From the NCBI GenBank assembly GCA_020532365.1, contig JAJBBL010000201.1:1-15894 (forward strand): a DNA stretch of 15,894 nt, written 5' to 3'. The DNA comes from Candidatus Cloacimonadota bacterium. Lineage in GTDB: Bacteria > Cloacimonadota > Cloacimonadia > Cloacimonadales > JAJBBL01. Below the pieces are notes generated by a model. That model had not been told where the DNA came from. It saw only the letters and a list, made by a program, of their open reading frames with translations, and ran no database searches. Positions 1 through 7,341 of the stretch are shown here, piece by piece (the stretch's first letter is position 1; each line of letters starts with the position of its first letter). The position numbers and the translations under genes were made by a program.

Positions 1-749
1 TCTTTAACTCCAGCGAGTGGTATTTTGACGATTTTATCGGCGATTGAAAGGGTATCTTGCGAAATACCGGTCGCTTCGTTACCGACTATGATAATGGCAG
101 GGTCAGTTATATGAGCCTCATAAATCGACTCTGCCTGCTCTCCCGTCTCCAGCGCAACTATTGACAGGTCAGGGTTTTCAGCTTTAAGTTTTTCGATCAA
201 TTTTATCGAATCTATTTCTTGTTCCCATTCGATTAAGAGCTCTGTATTGAGCGCTGTTTTCTTAACTTTTGGGTTATCTGGCGTGGGGGTATATCCGCAG
301 AAATAGAGCTTTTCTAATCCGAAACACTCACTCGTTCTAATCATTGAGCCGATATTAAAAGTAGATCTAATATTCTCGAAGAGTGCGTAAAGGGGTATTT
401 TACTTTGCATATCCGAACTTAGTTTTGTGTCGGTGCGTGGAAGGATATCTGTATCTCTTACCCCTCGGCTATGCTTGTCCATAAAGGGTTTAGCGAATTC
501 AACAAACTTAACTAAATTCATACTCTCACTTAGCTCTTCTTTGTTCTCAAAGAGGTGTTTAAGATCGGTGTGCTCCTCTTTTTCCAGGTAGCCAATAACC
601 TCAGAAAGGTTGCTCAAGAGTCTCTTTCTAACTTCAAGTTCGTTCCAATTATCAACAATTTGCTCTAAAAACGAGGTAACGACTCGAATTTTCTTTTCCG
701 TTGAGAATCGAGTAAACTTTCTTTTTGAATACTGCATCCTTTTTTCCAT
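1..749 (-). CDS. TrmH/SpoU-family RNA 2'-O-methyltransferase (partial, C-terminus beyond left edge)
   Basis: The gene is read on the minus strand and 249 codons are visible. Residues 118-249 carry the SPOUT/SpoU fold signature. Motif 1 is FENIRSTFNIGSMIRTSE (residues 124-141, with the conserved Asn and Arg), motif 2 is VGNEATGIS (222-230), and motif 3 begins as IPLAGVK before the edge cuts it, where the family usually continues ESLNVS. Such enzymes transfer a methyl group from S-adenosylmethionine to a ribose 2'-hydroxyl in tRNA or rRNA; the target base cannot be told here. About 115 N-terminal residues, charged and probably helical, precede the catalytic domain and may bind RNA. The ATG at 749 follows GAGAGGG with very short spacing. 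A second in-frame ATG at 737 and a GTG at 785 are alternatives. The gene is divergent from the SDR gene at 893. Confidence 0.9.
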   Translation of the reverse strand, partial: MEKRMQYSKRKFTRFSTEKKIRVVTSFLEQIVDNWNELEVRKRLLSNLSEVIGYLEKEEHTDLKHLFENKEELSESMNLVKFVEFAKPFMDKHSRGVRDTDILPRTDTKLSSDMQSKIPLYALFENIRSTFNIGSMIRTSECFGLEKLYFCGYTPTPDNPKVKKTALNTELLIEWEQEIDSIKLIEKLKAENPDLSIVALETGEQAESIYEAHITDPAIIIVGNEATGISQDTLSIADKIVKIPLAGVK

Positions 750-892
750 ATCCCTCTCAAATATCCTGCTTAATCTTCGAGTCACCTTCTGCTAAGATAA
801 GGGTAGTTGTCAAAGCATATCTGCGTTCACTTCTTGACAAAAGATTAGCAGAGTGGTCTTTGGTGTGGTGACATTTTATATTAAGGGAAGGT
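750..892. promoter_or_regulatory. Divergent promoter region between the RNA methyltransferase and SDR genes
   Basis: This 143-base gap separates divergent genes. A perfect TTGACA -35 hexamer lies at 834-839 on the plus strand, facing the SDR gene, and another at 813-808 on the minus strand, facing the methyltransferase. Neither has a convincing sigma70 -10 box at 17 bases: TCTTTG at 857-862 plus, AGAAGG at 790-785 minus. An inverted repeat, TCTGCTAA (788-795) and TTAGCAGA (845-852), sits in the two spacer/-10 areas and could be a shared operator. The Shine-Dalgarno sequence for the SDR gene is within AAGGGAAGG (883-891). Promoter identity is inferred from position and the -35 matches only. 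Confidence 0.4.
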
Positions 893-1867
893 ATGTTGAA
901 AGTAGCGATAACTGGCGTTAACGGCTTTTTAGGGAGCAATCTGCTAAAGGGCTGTTTAGAAAAGGGGTATGACGTTCGAGGTCTTGTTCGTTCGGGGGCG
1001 AGAACTACCCTTTTACCGGATAATTTTGAGCCTACAGTGGTAAATTACTGGGACTCTAAAGATATCGAAAGGGTTCTCTCAGGTCAAGAGATCCTTATTC
1101 ATAACGCTGGGATTACCAGAGGTAAAGACTGGGGTGAGTTCGATCGTAAAAATGTGGAGATGACTGCCAAAATATTGCAGGTAGTTAACCATATTGACTC
1201 GATCAAGCAGGTTATTTTTATCAGTAGTCAAGCTGCAGCCGGGATGTGCAAAGGTAAGAGGGGTAAATTAGAGGTCGACGAATGCACCCCGATCACCTAT
1301 TATGGAAAGAGTAAACTATTGGCAGAACGAGAGATAATGGCGAATTGCTCTAAAAACTGGACTATTATTCGCCCAGCCTCTGTGTTTGGCGCTGGAGATC
1401 GAGATTTTCTGCAGTATTTTAAGTTAGTTAAACATAAGTTAGCGCTTTTAGTCGGCTTCAAAGATAAATACGTAAGCCTTATTTATATCAACGACTTAGT
1501 TGATTTAATCATCAAAACTATCGGAAACGAAGAGGCTTACGAAGAGATATTTTTTGCTTCATCAGAAAAAAGCTACAGCTGGGATGAGTTTATCGACGCT
1601 TTGGAAAAAGCTACTGACAAAAAGACGGTGCGGATCCGTGTGCCCGAATTTTTAGTCTACCCTATCGCACTTTTCGGCGAGCTCAAGGGGTTATTCTGTG
1701 GACGTCCCGCTTTAATAAATCTTCAAAAGGCGAAGGAGATTGTTGGCGATTATTGGATTTGCGATAGTAGCAAAGCAAAACAGCTCCTTAATTTTGATAC
1801 CGAGGAAGAGTTGAGCGACAAATTAAAAGCGACTTATCTCTGGTATAAGGAGCATAAATGGCTTTAA
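893..1867 (+). CDS. Extended SDR: NAD-dependent epimerase/dehydratase family protein
   Basis: This is a 324-residue, full-length protein of the extended short-chain dehydrogenase/reductase family. The N-terminal Rossmann dinucleotide-binding motif is GVNGFLG (residues 8-14, GxxGxxG). The family's HNAG-type strand occurs as IHNAG (69-73), a catalytic Ser lies in ISSQ (110-113), and the YxxxK pair is Tyr137/Lys141 in YYGKSK. A PASVFG-type strand follows, as in sugar-nucleotide epimerases and dihydroflavonol reductase-like enzymes. It should be a cytosolic NAD(P)-dependent oxidoreductase or epimerase acting on a nucleotide sugar, sterol-like or similar substrate; the substrate cannot be assigned. 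The ATG at 893 is preceded by a purine-rich ribosome site. Its last ten bases overlap the start of the outer-membrane protein gene, so the two are probably co-translated. Confidence 0.85.
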   Translation: MLKVAITGVNGFLGSNLLKGCLEKGYDVRGLVRSGARTTLLPDNFEPTVVNYWDSKDIERVLSGQEILIHNAGITRGKDWGEFDRKNVEMTAKILQVVNHIDSIKQVIFISSQAAAGMCKGKRGKLEVDECTPITYYGKSKLLAEREIMANCSKNWTIIRPASVFGAGDRDFLQYFKLVKHKLALLVGFKDKYVSLIYINDLVDLIIKTIGNEEAYEEIFFASSEKSYSWDEFIDALEKATDKKTVRIRVPEFLVYPIALFGELKGLFCGRPALINLQKAKEIVGDYWICDSSKAKQLLNFDTEEELSDKLKATYLWYKEHKWL

Positions 1868-3867
1868 ATAAACAGATTCTTGTATTACTCATAATCCTCT
1901 TCTCGCTATCGTTCGGTGTTTGGCTAACCGCCTCTGAGACTGAGGAGATTGACACCTTGAAGATTGAAATTAAAACCGAACTGCCTGACACCACAAAAAT
2001 CATACCTGCTAAGGTTATGAAAAGAACACCTCCCATTCTCCCGCAAGATGTAGATCCAGACGAGATTGAAGGGGTTGTGAGCATAGAAGTGTTTTTAATG
2101 CCGACGGGTGAAATAGCTCGCACAGAGATCAAAAATTCTATCCCGGAGTTAGACAGTTTAGCTGTAGAAACAATTAAAGATTGGACATTTAGCCCCGCCA
2201 TACAAAACAGGAGAGCTATTTTTGGTTCTTTGACTGTTGACGTCGATTTTTCGCCAGAAGGGGTAGCTGAAATAATTAAAACAGAGAAGAAAGGTGGAGA
2301 GTATGAGTTCGACCTCGTAGCCATACGTGACTCGCTTGACGAGCTAATAAACGGAAAACAAGAACCATTTAATCATACTCTTACGAAAAATGAGCTAATC
2401 TATCAGAGTGAGAACTATCATCTAATCGCATCCCAGCAGATTTTGCCCTATACTACTAAAAATGGATTTTCTGTAATACCGGTACAAAGCACGCCGTTCC
2501 ATCTCTTTCAAAACTATTACCCTTTTTATGATTACGAGGTTTACCCCAACAGATGGTCTTTCGACAATAGAGAGTATGTTTTCCCGATCACCTTTGCCGA
2601 GGCTAACCTCGGTATAGGGTTTATGAAAATGGACTACGGACACTTCACCGTCGCTAAAAACAATAGTTTTGGGGTGAAGGATTTACAAGTATACTCGTCG
2701 GTCTTAATGCAAGATGGATTTTGGATGGGTGGATACGAAAAGAGTAGCAACTTTTTCTTAAACGTAAAATATCCGTATCGAAAGCAGCTTTTTAACTGGC
2801 AATCGATGACGGTTACACAGGATATCCCGCTGATCAAACTCCGCAATTCAATCGATCCTGACCTGTATGAGGTTTACACTGAGAAGATAGTCGATCACGC
2901 TTTTACTTGGCAAAACCCGATTGTTAACGCAGGATTCCGCCTTGAAAAAGTTGTGTTAGGTAAAGACAAGAGAAATGAAAAGCCGGAAAGAAAGATTTTG
3001 CAGCTTATGCTTGAGCGCCCAATTAGCTGGAAAAAACATAAAATGACCCTCTCGTGGGAACATCTAATAATAGAAGAGACGCCAAAAAGCTTCAGTAGCC
3101 CCTATCTGGCTAAAGACAAAGATGATGTTTATAAAGGTGAGTATGAATTCAGAGGGGATGTAGTCAACCTACACGCAGTTGCATTTAACGGTCTAAACTG
3201 TAGTTACCACCTCTCCGGTGAGCTTTCTCTGCAGCCGTTTCAACAGCTTTCTTTCGGTCCCGGAGTGCTACTTTCTAAACTAAAAGATGACTCCGTCCAA
3301 TTTTACACCTACCCTGAAGATGACTACTTCCACCAGTTAGTGAAGAGCGACTACTATGGCTTTATCAACTACTTTACAACACCTGGTGAAGTCTCTTTGA
3401 GTTACGGTATAAGAGAGATTGAGCAGAACGATAACATAGGAAGTGACCTAAACACTCTAAACAAGCAAAGCGTAGAAGAGCCTTACATTAAACTCGGTCT
3501 ATACACGTCGAAAAAGATTTTTGGATTGAAGTGGTCTTTGAAGAGTGATGCACGTTATGGAATGGCCGAAACGCTCGACTACCTGCCAAAATGGATTCTC
3601 CGTAATAATATTGAATGGCGCAAAGACTTCCCGTATGATAACGGAATTACTGTCGGGCTAACACACTACTATACCTCGCAATACACCACACCTATGAGTG
3701 GAGTTGGCGAGACGAGTAACCTCGACGGATACGTCAGAATAAGCATTACCCCTCTTTTCGACATCCAAGCAGATGTGAAAAACCTGCTCCAGAAAGAGCA
3801 TAGTTATGGCTCTGTTATTCCCGGTCTGCACTGGAATGCAGGGGTGAGATGGTATTTTATTAACTAA
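1858..3867 (+). CDS. Secreted protein with N-terminal TonB C-terminal-type domain and C-terminal outer-membrane beta-barrel
   Basis: The protein has 669 residues. A signal peptide covers about residues 1-25 (hydrophobic core LVLLIILFSLSFG, likely cut after LTA). Residues 57-132 match the TonB C-terminal domain: a PPILP opening, the G(V/I)V-I-V-(x)4-G-I strands, the LDSLAVETIKDWTFSPA helix, and a closing beta strand. The region from about 240 to 669 is rich in aromatic residues with alternating polar/apolar strands. It ends IQADVKNLLQ...GVRWYFIN, like the last strands and terminal aromatic signature of TonB-dependent receptors. I do not recognise a plug domain. AAGGAG (1847-1852) five bases before the ATG supports this start inside the preceding gene. 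The likely location is the outer membrane with the TonB-like domain in the periplasm. Barrel assignment is inference; the TonB-type domain is clear. Confidence 0.7.
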   Translation: MALNKQILVLLIILFSLSFGVWLTASETEEIDTLKIEIKTELPDTTKIIPAKVMKRTPPILPQDVDPDEIEGVVSIEVFLMPTGEIARTEIKNSIPELDSLAVETIKDWTFSPAIQNRRAIFGSLTVDVDFSPEGVAEIIKTEKKGGEYEFDLVAIRDSLDELINGKQEPFNHTLTKNELIYQSENYHLIASQQILPYTTKNGFSVIPVQSTPFHLFQNYYPFYDYEVYPNRWSFDNREYVFPITFAEANLGIGFMKMDYGHFTVAKNNSFGVKDLQVYSSVLMQDGFWMGGYEKSSNFFLNVKYPYRKQLFNWQSMTVTQDIPLIKLRNSIDPDLYEVYTEKIVDHAFTWQNPIVNAGFRLEKVVLGKDKRNEKPERKILQLMLERPISWKKHKMTLSWEHLIIEETPKSFSSPYLAKDKDDVYKGEYEFRGDVVNLHAVAFNGLNCSYHLSGELSLQPFQQLSFGPGVLLSKLKDDSVQFYTYPEDDYFHQLVKSDYYGFINYFTTPGEVSLSYGIREIEQNDNIGSDLNTLNKQSVEEPYIKLGLYTSKKIFGLKWSLKSDARYGMAETLDYLPKWILRNNIEWRKDFPYDNGITVGLTHYYTSQYTTPMSGVGETSNLDGYVRISITPLFDIQADVKNLLQKEHSYGSVIPGLHWNAGVRWYFIN

Positions 3868-3889
3868 CGATTAAGTTTAACAGCACCGA

Positions 3890-4507
3890 TTATTTTACTA
3901 AAAGACCCTTTTTTATCAGCTGAAGTAGTAGATCTAACTGTAATTTCAGCTCCTGTTGACTACCGCTATTGTCTATAGTTAGATCGGCTTTTTCACGTTT
4001 AAACTCGTCGCTAAGCTGACTGGCGAAGCGCTTTTCAATCTCTTCATCGGTGAAGCCGCTTCTCTCTTTCAATCGTTTTGCCCGCGTCGATAGTGTGGCG
4101 AACACGTTAACACTAAGGTCGAACAGCTTTTCAATACCGGCTTCAAACAGGAGTGGGACTTCAAAGAAGACTAACTCGTTTTCGTAATTGACAATCTCGC
4201 TCTTCAGTTCTTCGATGATTTTTGGATGGAGTATGGAATTGAGCTTATTTAGCGCTTTTGGGTCGGGGAAAACTATCCCTCCTAACTTCTTACGGTCTAT
4301 AGACTCTTCTGTTAAAATACCTTCGCCAAACGTCTTTACAAGTTCGTCTTTGACCTCATTGTCGAAAAGTAGCTTATGCCCTACTTCGTCAGCGGAGACT
4401 GTCTTGTACCCCATTTCAGAAAGTTTAGCCATTAGTGTTGATTTTCCGCTACCTATACTACCTGTAACTGCTATGTGTAACACTCTGTTTATCGGTCTGT
4501 TAGTCAT
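3890..4507 (-). CDS. coaE: Dephospho-CoA kinase
   Basis: The protein has 205 residues, the usual size for CoaE, which phosphorylates the 3'-hydroxyl of dephospho-CoA with ATP in the last step of coenzyme A synthesis in the cytosol. The P-loop is GSIGSGKST (residues 16-24). The substrate-side Asp lies in SADEVGH, and the family's xVPLLFEAG segment is present as FEVPLLFEAG. The lid region, with a KRFASQ-type motif, and the C-terminal ADLTIDNSGS signature are also intact. It is the last gene of the six-gene minus-strand operon and starts 8 bases after dacA, with GAGGTG five bases before the ATG. Its 3' end lies 22 bases from the convergent end of the barrel protein gene; I see no strong terminator between them. 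Confidence 0.96.
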   Translation of the reverse strand: MTNRPINRVLHIAVTGSIGSGKSTLMAKLSEMGYKTVSADEVGHKLLFDNEVKDELVKTFGEGILTEESIDRKKLGGIVFPDPKALNKLNSILHPKIIEELKSEIVNYENELVFFEVPLLFEAGIEKLFDLSVNVFATLSTRAKRLKERSGFTDEEIEKRFASQLSDEFKREKADLTIDNSGSQQELKLQLDLLLQLIKKGLLVK

Positions 4508-4515
4508 AATTCACC

Positions 4516-5259
4516 TCACTTAGTTGAGTCAGAGATTATCTGTGAAAGTCTCTCTAAATTAACGTCTACTTGCAGCTCCCCTTTTAACGCTACTGCGATC
4601 TTGCCGGTCTCTTCGGAAACCACTATCGCTAAAGCGTCACTCTCTTCTGAAATTCCGACCGCTGCCAAATGCCTTGTGCCAAAATGACGTTTATACTCTA
4701 AGTTTTGTGAGAGGGGTAGCACTACTTTTGCAGCGATTATTCGGTCGTTTCGAATGATCATAGCACCGTCGTGCAGAGAGCTATTTTTGTCGAATAAAAC
4801 GTTCAAAAGGCGGCTTGAGAGGATTGCGTCTATTTTTTCACCGGTTTCGATAAACTTATTTAACTTAATCTTATTTTCAATGACTATTAACGATCCCCGT
4901 TTGAGGAAACTCATCGTATCGATAGCGTTTGTCAAAGGGGCATAGATTGATTTCACCGGGGTCTTTTGGAAGGGGGCGAAGATATTGGTGTGACTCATCT
5001 TAGCTAAGATATTTCTAATCTCGGGCTGGAACAGAATAATTACCACTAATAGCCAGTGGTCTTTAAGCGTGCTGATTACCGACAGAATCATCTCTAACTG
5101 TAAAAACGAGGCGATGATGAAAAGAAATAGAAGCACGCTAAGCCCAATTAAAATTTGATAACCACCCTCCCGCTTAGCAAGAAGGATTAAACGGTAAATG
5201 ATAGCCCAAACAATTAATATATCAATAATATCGGTGAAATTTGGGAGTAAAAATTCCAT
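4516..5259 (-). CDS. dacA: Membrane diadenylate cyclase (CdaA/DacA type), with RHL in place of RHR
   Basis: The protein has 247 residues. Three predicted membrane helices (about 10-27, 35-52 and 65-80) precede a DAC domain (about 95-225), the layout of CdaA, which condenses two ATP into cyclic di-AMP at the inner membrane. The catalytic DGA is Asp164-Gly165-Ala166 in SSLHDGAMII, and the VVSEETGKI segment is intact. The second nucleotide motif reads GTRHLAAVG: Arg196-His197-Leu198, whereas well-studied cyclases have RHR. The enzyme is probably still active, but the change is notable. The gene starts 5 bases after the folP stop. A folP-dacA pair is, to my knowledge, common in Bacteroidota. The GlmM and YbbR/CdaR neighbours familiar from Firmicutes are absent. 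Confidence 0.93.
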   Translation of the reverse strand: MEFLLPNFTDIIDILIVWAIIYRLILLAKREGGYQILIGLSVLLFLFIIASFLQLEMILSVISTLKDHWLLVVIILFQPEIRNILAKMSHTNIFAPFQKTPVKSIYAPLTNAIDTMSFLKRGSLIVIENKIKLNKFIETGEKIDAILSSRLLNVLFDKNSSLHDGAMIIRNDRIIAAKVVLPLSQNLEYKRHFGTRHLAAVGISEESDALAIVVSEETGKIAVALKGELQVDVNLERLSQIISDSTK

Positions 5260-5264
5260 TATAC

Positions 5265-6155
5265 TTACTCTCTCCCCTGATCGTAAATAGCATTAAAAGT
5301 TTTAAGAAGTTGGACGTGCTCCAACACGTCGTGAACTCTAACTATCTGAATTTTATTGTAATAAGCAAGAGCGGTTATCGCTAACGAGCCGACAATACGC
5401 CCCTGCGGCTCTGATGGGTATATCCTGTTTATGAAGCGCTTCCTCGAAGCCCCTAAAAGTATGGGAACGCCAAATGTATGAAACTCGTCGAGTCGACGGA
5501 GTATCTCTAAATTGTGTTCTATGTTTTTACCGAAACCGATACCTGGATCGAGTACTATTCGGTCTTGAGCTATCCCTTTTGATAAACAATAAGAAATACG
5601 CTCGCTGAAAAAGGTTTTTATCTCTGATACTACGTCGTCATACTGCGGATTGGCTTGCATTGTACGGGGAGTTCCCTGCATATGCATTAAGATAATCGGC
5701 ACATCAGGATAGTCTAAAAGTAGATCTACCATCCCTTCGTCGAACCGGAGGCTACTAATATCGTTAATTATATCGGCACCCTGTTCTAAAGCTTTGGCTG
5801 CCACTTTCGATTTATTTGTATCTATTGAGATGATTACAGAACTCTCGCGTTCTCTAATTTTTTCTATCAGAGGGATGACCCGTCTAAGCTCCTCCGCTTC
5901 AGGGGTAGGGTCTGAGTTTGGTTTGGTAGTTTCTCCACCTATGTCAATAATCTGGGCACCCGATTCTATCATCTTAAAAGCGTGTGACAGAGCATCTTGG
6001 AGTTCAAAAAACTGACCGCCGTCTGAAAAAGAGTCCGGAGTCGCATTGATGATCCCCATAACTACCGGGTGTTCAAAAGTTAGCCGCTTGCCTCGACAGC
6101 TCAACCGTAACACTTCATTTCTTACTGGCACACTCTGAGCAAACATATTCATCAT
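5265..6155 (-). CDS. folP: Dihydropteroate synthase, with altered loop-2 motif
   Basis: The protein has 296 residues. DHPS joins p-aminobenzoate to 6-hydroxymethyl-dihydropterin diphosphate in folate synthesis and is the target of sulfonamides. Family segments appear in order: GIINATPDSFSDGGQ (loop 1), IDIGGETTKPNS (loop 2), IDTNKSKVA, IINDIS, LMHMQGTPRTMQ, LDPGIGFGK, LLGASRKRFI and VRVHDV near the C-terminus, so the TIM barrel is complete. Loop 2 departs from the usual GGESTRPG in being ETTKPN (residues 75-80). About 28 residues precede the first core strand. The start is the ATG at 6155, which overlaps the TGA of the tonB-like gene by four bases; ATGs at 6152 and 6146 are close alternatives, and the choice changes little. 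Confidence 0.95.
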   Translation of the reverse strand: MMNMFAQSVPVRNEVLRLSCRGKRLTFEHPVVMGIINATPDSFSDGGQFFELQDALSHAFKMIESGAQIIDIGGETTKPNSDPTPEAEELRRVIPLIEKIRERESSVIISIDTNKSKVAAKALEQGADIINDISSLRFDEGMVDLLLDYPDVPIILMHMQGTPRTMQANPQYDDVVSEIKTFFSERISYCLSKGIAQDRIVLDPGIGFGKNIEHNLEILRRLDEFHTFGVPILLGASRKRFINRIYPSEPQGRIVGSLAITALAYYNKIQIVRVHDVLEHVQLLKTFNAIYDQGRE

Positions 6156-6928
6156 CTAATCTGATAGATAAAGGTGATTTTGCCTCGCTGGGTGAGGTCT
6201 TGCGGAATGGCGTTAAAACGCCACTCTTTAAGTGAATTCAAGCTCAGCTCTTCTAAAAGTGGGTCGTCCTTCTTGGTGACTATCAAATCGGAAATTGTGC
6301 CGTCTGAATGAACGTTAAATTGGATTGTAACTGTCCCATTCTTCTGTAGCCCTTCAGGGTATTCAGGCACCACCTCTTTGGCAATAGTTCTTTGCAGTAT
6401 CTCCCCCTCCAAATAATAAGCGGCAGGGTTGTCACTTCTCCCCCCTATCAGAGAGGAAAGATGGTCTAAATAGTCGTCCCCTGTGAGAGAGACAGGCCTA
6501 TCTTTTATCTGGTCAGCTTTGAGATTTTGAGCATCTTGAGCAATACTACCCTCTAAATTCTTAGTAGTGTTCCCCACCCGCTCATCAAGCTTCAGCGGGG
6601 TCGTCGCTACCTTTGGATCGATCGGCGAATCAATTCTATCTAAAGGCTCATCGATCTCAGTAAGCTGTGTAGGCAGTTTGACCTTAGAAGGGGCTTGATT
6701 AGCCTTCGTGCCTAAATTAAAGTCGCTAACCCCCGGATCTCCGATATGACGAACCGGACTACTCTCCGAAATAGTGCTCTTCGGCAAATTCTCCATCCTA
6801 AACTCTAAGATTTCAACCTGCTTAAATAGCTGCTCGGGTAAAGTCTCGTAATAGGTAAAGAACGCAATAACAACTAATAGGGCGTGAAACCCGATTGAGA
6901 TGATATAGGCCCTTTTACTATCAGTCAT
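6152..6928 (-). CDS. TonB-like energy transducer (TonB C-terminal domain protein)
   Basis: The protein has 258 residues with TonB/TolA layout. It has a short cytoplasmic N-terminus and one membrane anchor (about residues 8-25, IISIGFHALLVVIAFFTYY), then a long, probably extended periplasmic linker (about 30-165) with scattered prolines and charged residues. The C-terminal TonB domain (about 170-258) contains VPEYPEGLQKNG, the GTVTIQFNVHSDGTIS strands and the helix LSLNSLKEWRF. It would carry proton-motive energy from ExbB/ExbD to outer-membrane receptors, or do a Tol-like job. It directly follows exbD with a four-base ATGA overlap and overlaps folP in the same way, so all three are translationally coupled. 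The usual PA after the WRF helix is replaced by NAIPQ. TonB is likelier than TolA from the domain type, but the distinction is not certain. Confidence 0.88.
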   Translation of the reverse strand: MTDSKRAYIISIGFHALLVVIAFFTYYETLPEQLFKQVEILEFRMENLPKSTISESSPVRHIGDPGVSDFNLGTKANQAPSKVKLPTQLTEIDEPLDRIDSPIDPKVATTPLKLDERVGNTTKNLEGSIAQDAQNLKADQIKDRPVSLTGDDYLDHLSSLIGGRSDNPAAYYLEGEILQRTIAKEVVPEYPEGLQKNGTVTIQFNVHSDGTISDLIVTKKDDPLLEELSLNSLKEWRFNAIPQDLTQRGKITFIYQIR

Positions 6929-7341
6929 TGCATATCCTCCGTGGTGATGATCTCAGTCGCGATAAAAAATCTATTCGTGCCCGATAGCTTCGCAACATCT
7001 AATAGTTTCACCACCTTTTTAAGTGGAATATCTTCGTCCGCTCTGACAACGACGACCTGCTCTGGATCGTCTATCAGAGTCTGGTTTAATACCGTTGGAA
7101 GAGTCTCCCACGTTACTACTAAGTCGTTGACGTAGATTACCTCTTCACGGGTAATAGTAACACTGATATTTTTATTAAACTCGTTCTGCTGCGTGCTACT
7201 CGATGGGAGATTAACCTTGATCCCGGAATGAGTTATAAAGCTCGATGAGATTAATAAAAAAATGAGTAGAAGAAACATTACGTCAGCAAAAGAAATTAGA
7301 GCTACCGACGTCATCCTCTTCTTGGTTAATTCAAGCTCCAT
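6925..7341 (-). CDS. exbD: ExbD/TolR-family biopolymer transport protein
   Basis: The protein has 138 residues from the chosen start. One membrane helix (about residues 14-33) contains the conserved Asp20 in SFADVMFLLLIFLL, the proton-path residue of the ExbD/TolR family. A periplasmic domain follows, with GIKVNLPSSS just after the helix and the strand VVVVRADEDIPLKKVVKLLDVAK. Together with ExbB it forms the motor that powers TonB. The start is set by the ribosome site AGGAGAG (7354-7348), about eight bases before the ATG at 7341. An upstream in-frame ATG at 7359 would add six residues and contain that site, so I reject it. The chosen start overlaps the end of exbB by 11 bases; the stop overlaps the tonB-like start by four. 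Confidence 0.93.
   Translation of the reverse strand: MELELTKKRMTSVALISFADVMFLLLIFLLISSSFITHSGIKVNLPSSSTQQNEFNKNISVTITREEVIYVNDLVVTWETLPTVLNQTLIDDPEQVVVVRADEDIPLKKVVKLLDVAKLSGTNRFFIATEIITTEDMQ

Noticed and set aside
610..939. Small open frames at 610-795 (plus) and 757-939 (minus).
   Set aside because: The first is antisense to the methyltransferase gene and the second spans the divergent promoter region. Neither has a ribosome site or a family-like sequence.
1788..2324. A 178-codon minus-strand open frame opposite the SDR and barrel genes.
   Set aside because: It is antisense to two well-supported genes, is Ser-rich in the way of a shadow frame, and has no motif.
3868..3912. Weak AAAAG/CTTTT hairpin with T-run as a terminator for the barrel protein gene.
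   Set aside because: The stem is five A-U rich pairs and lies inside the coaE coding sequence, too weak to call.
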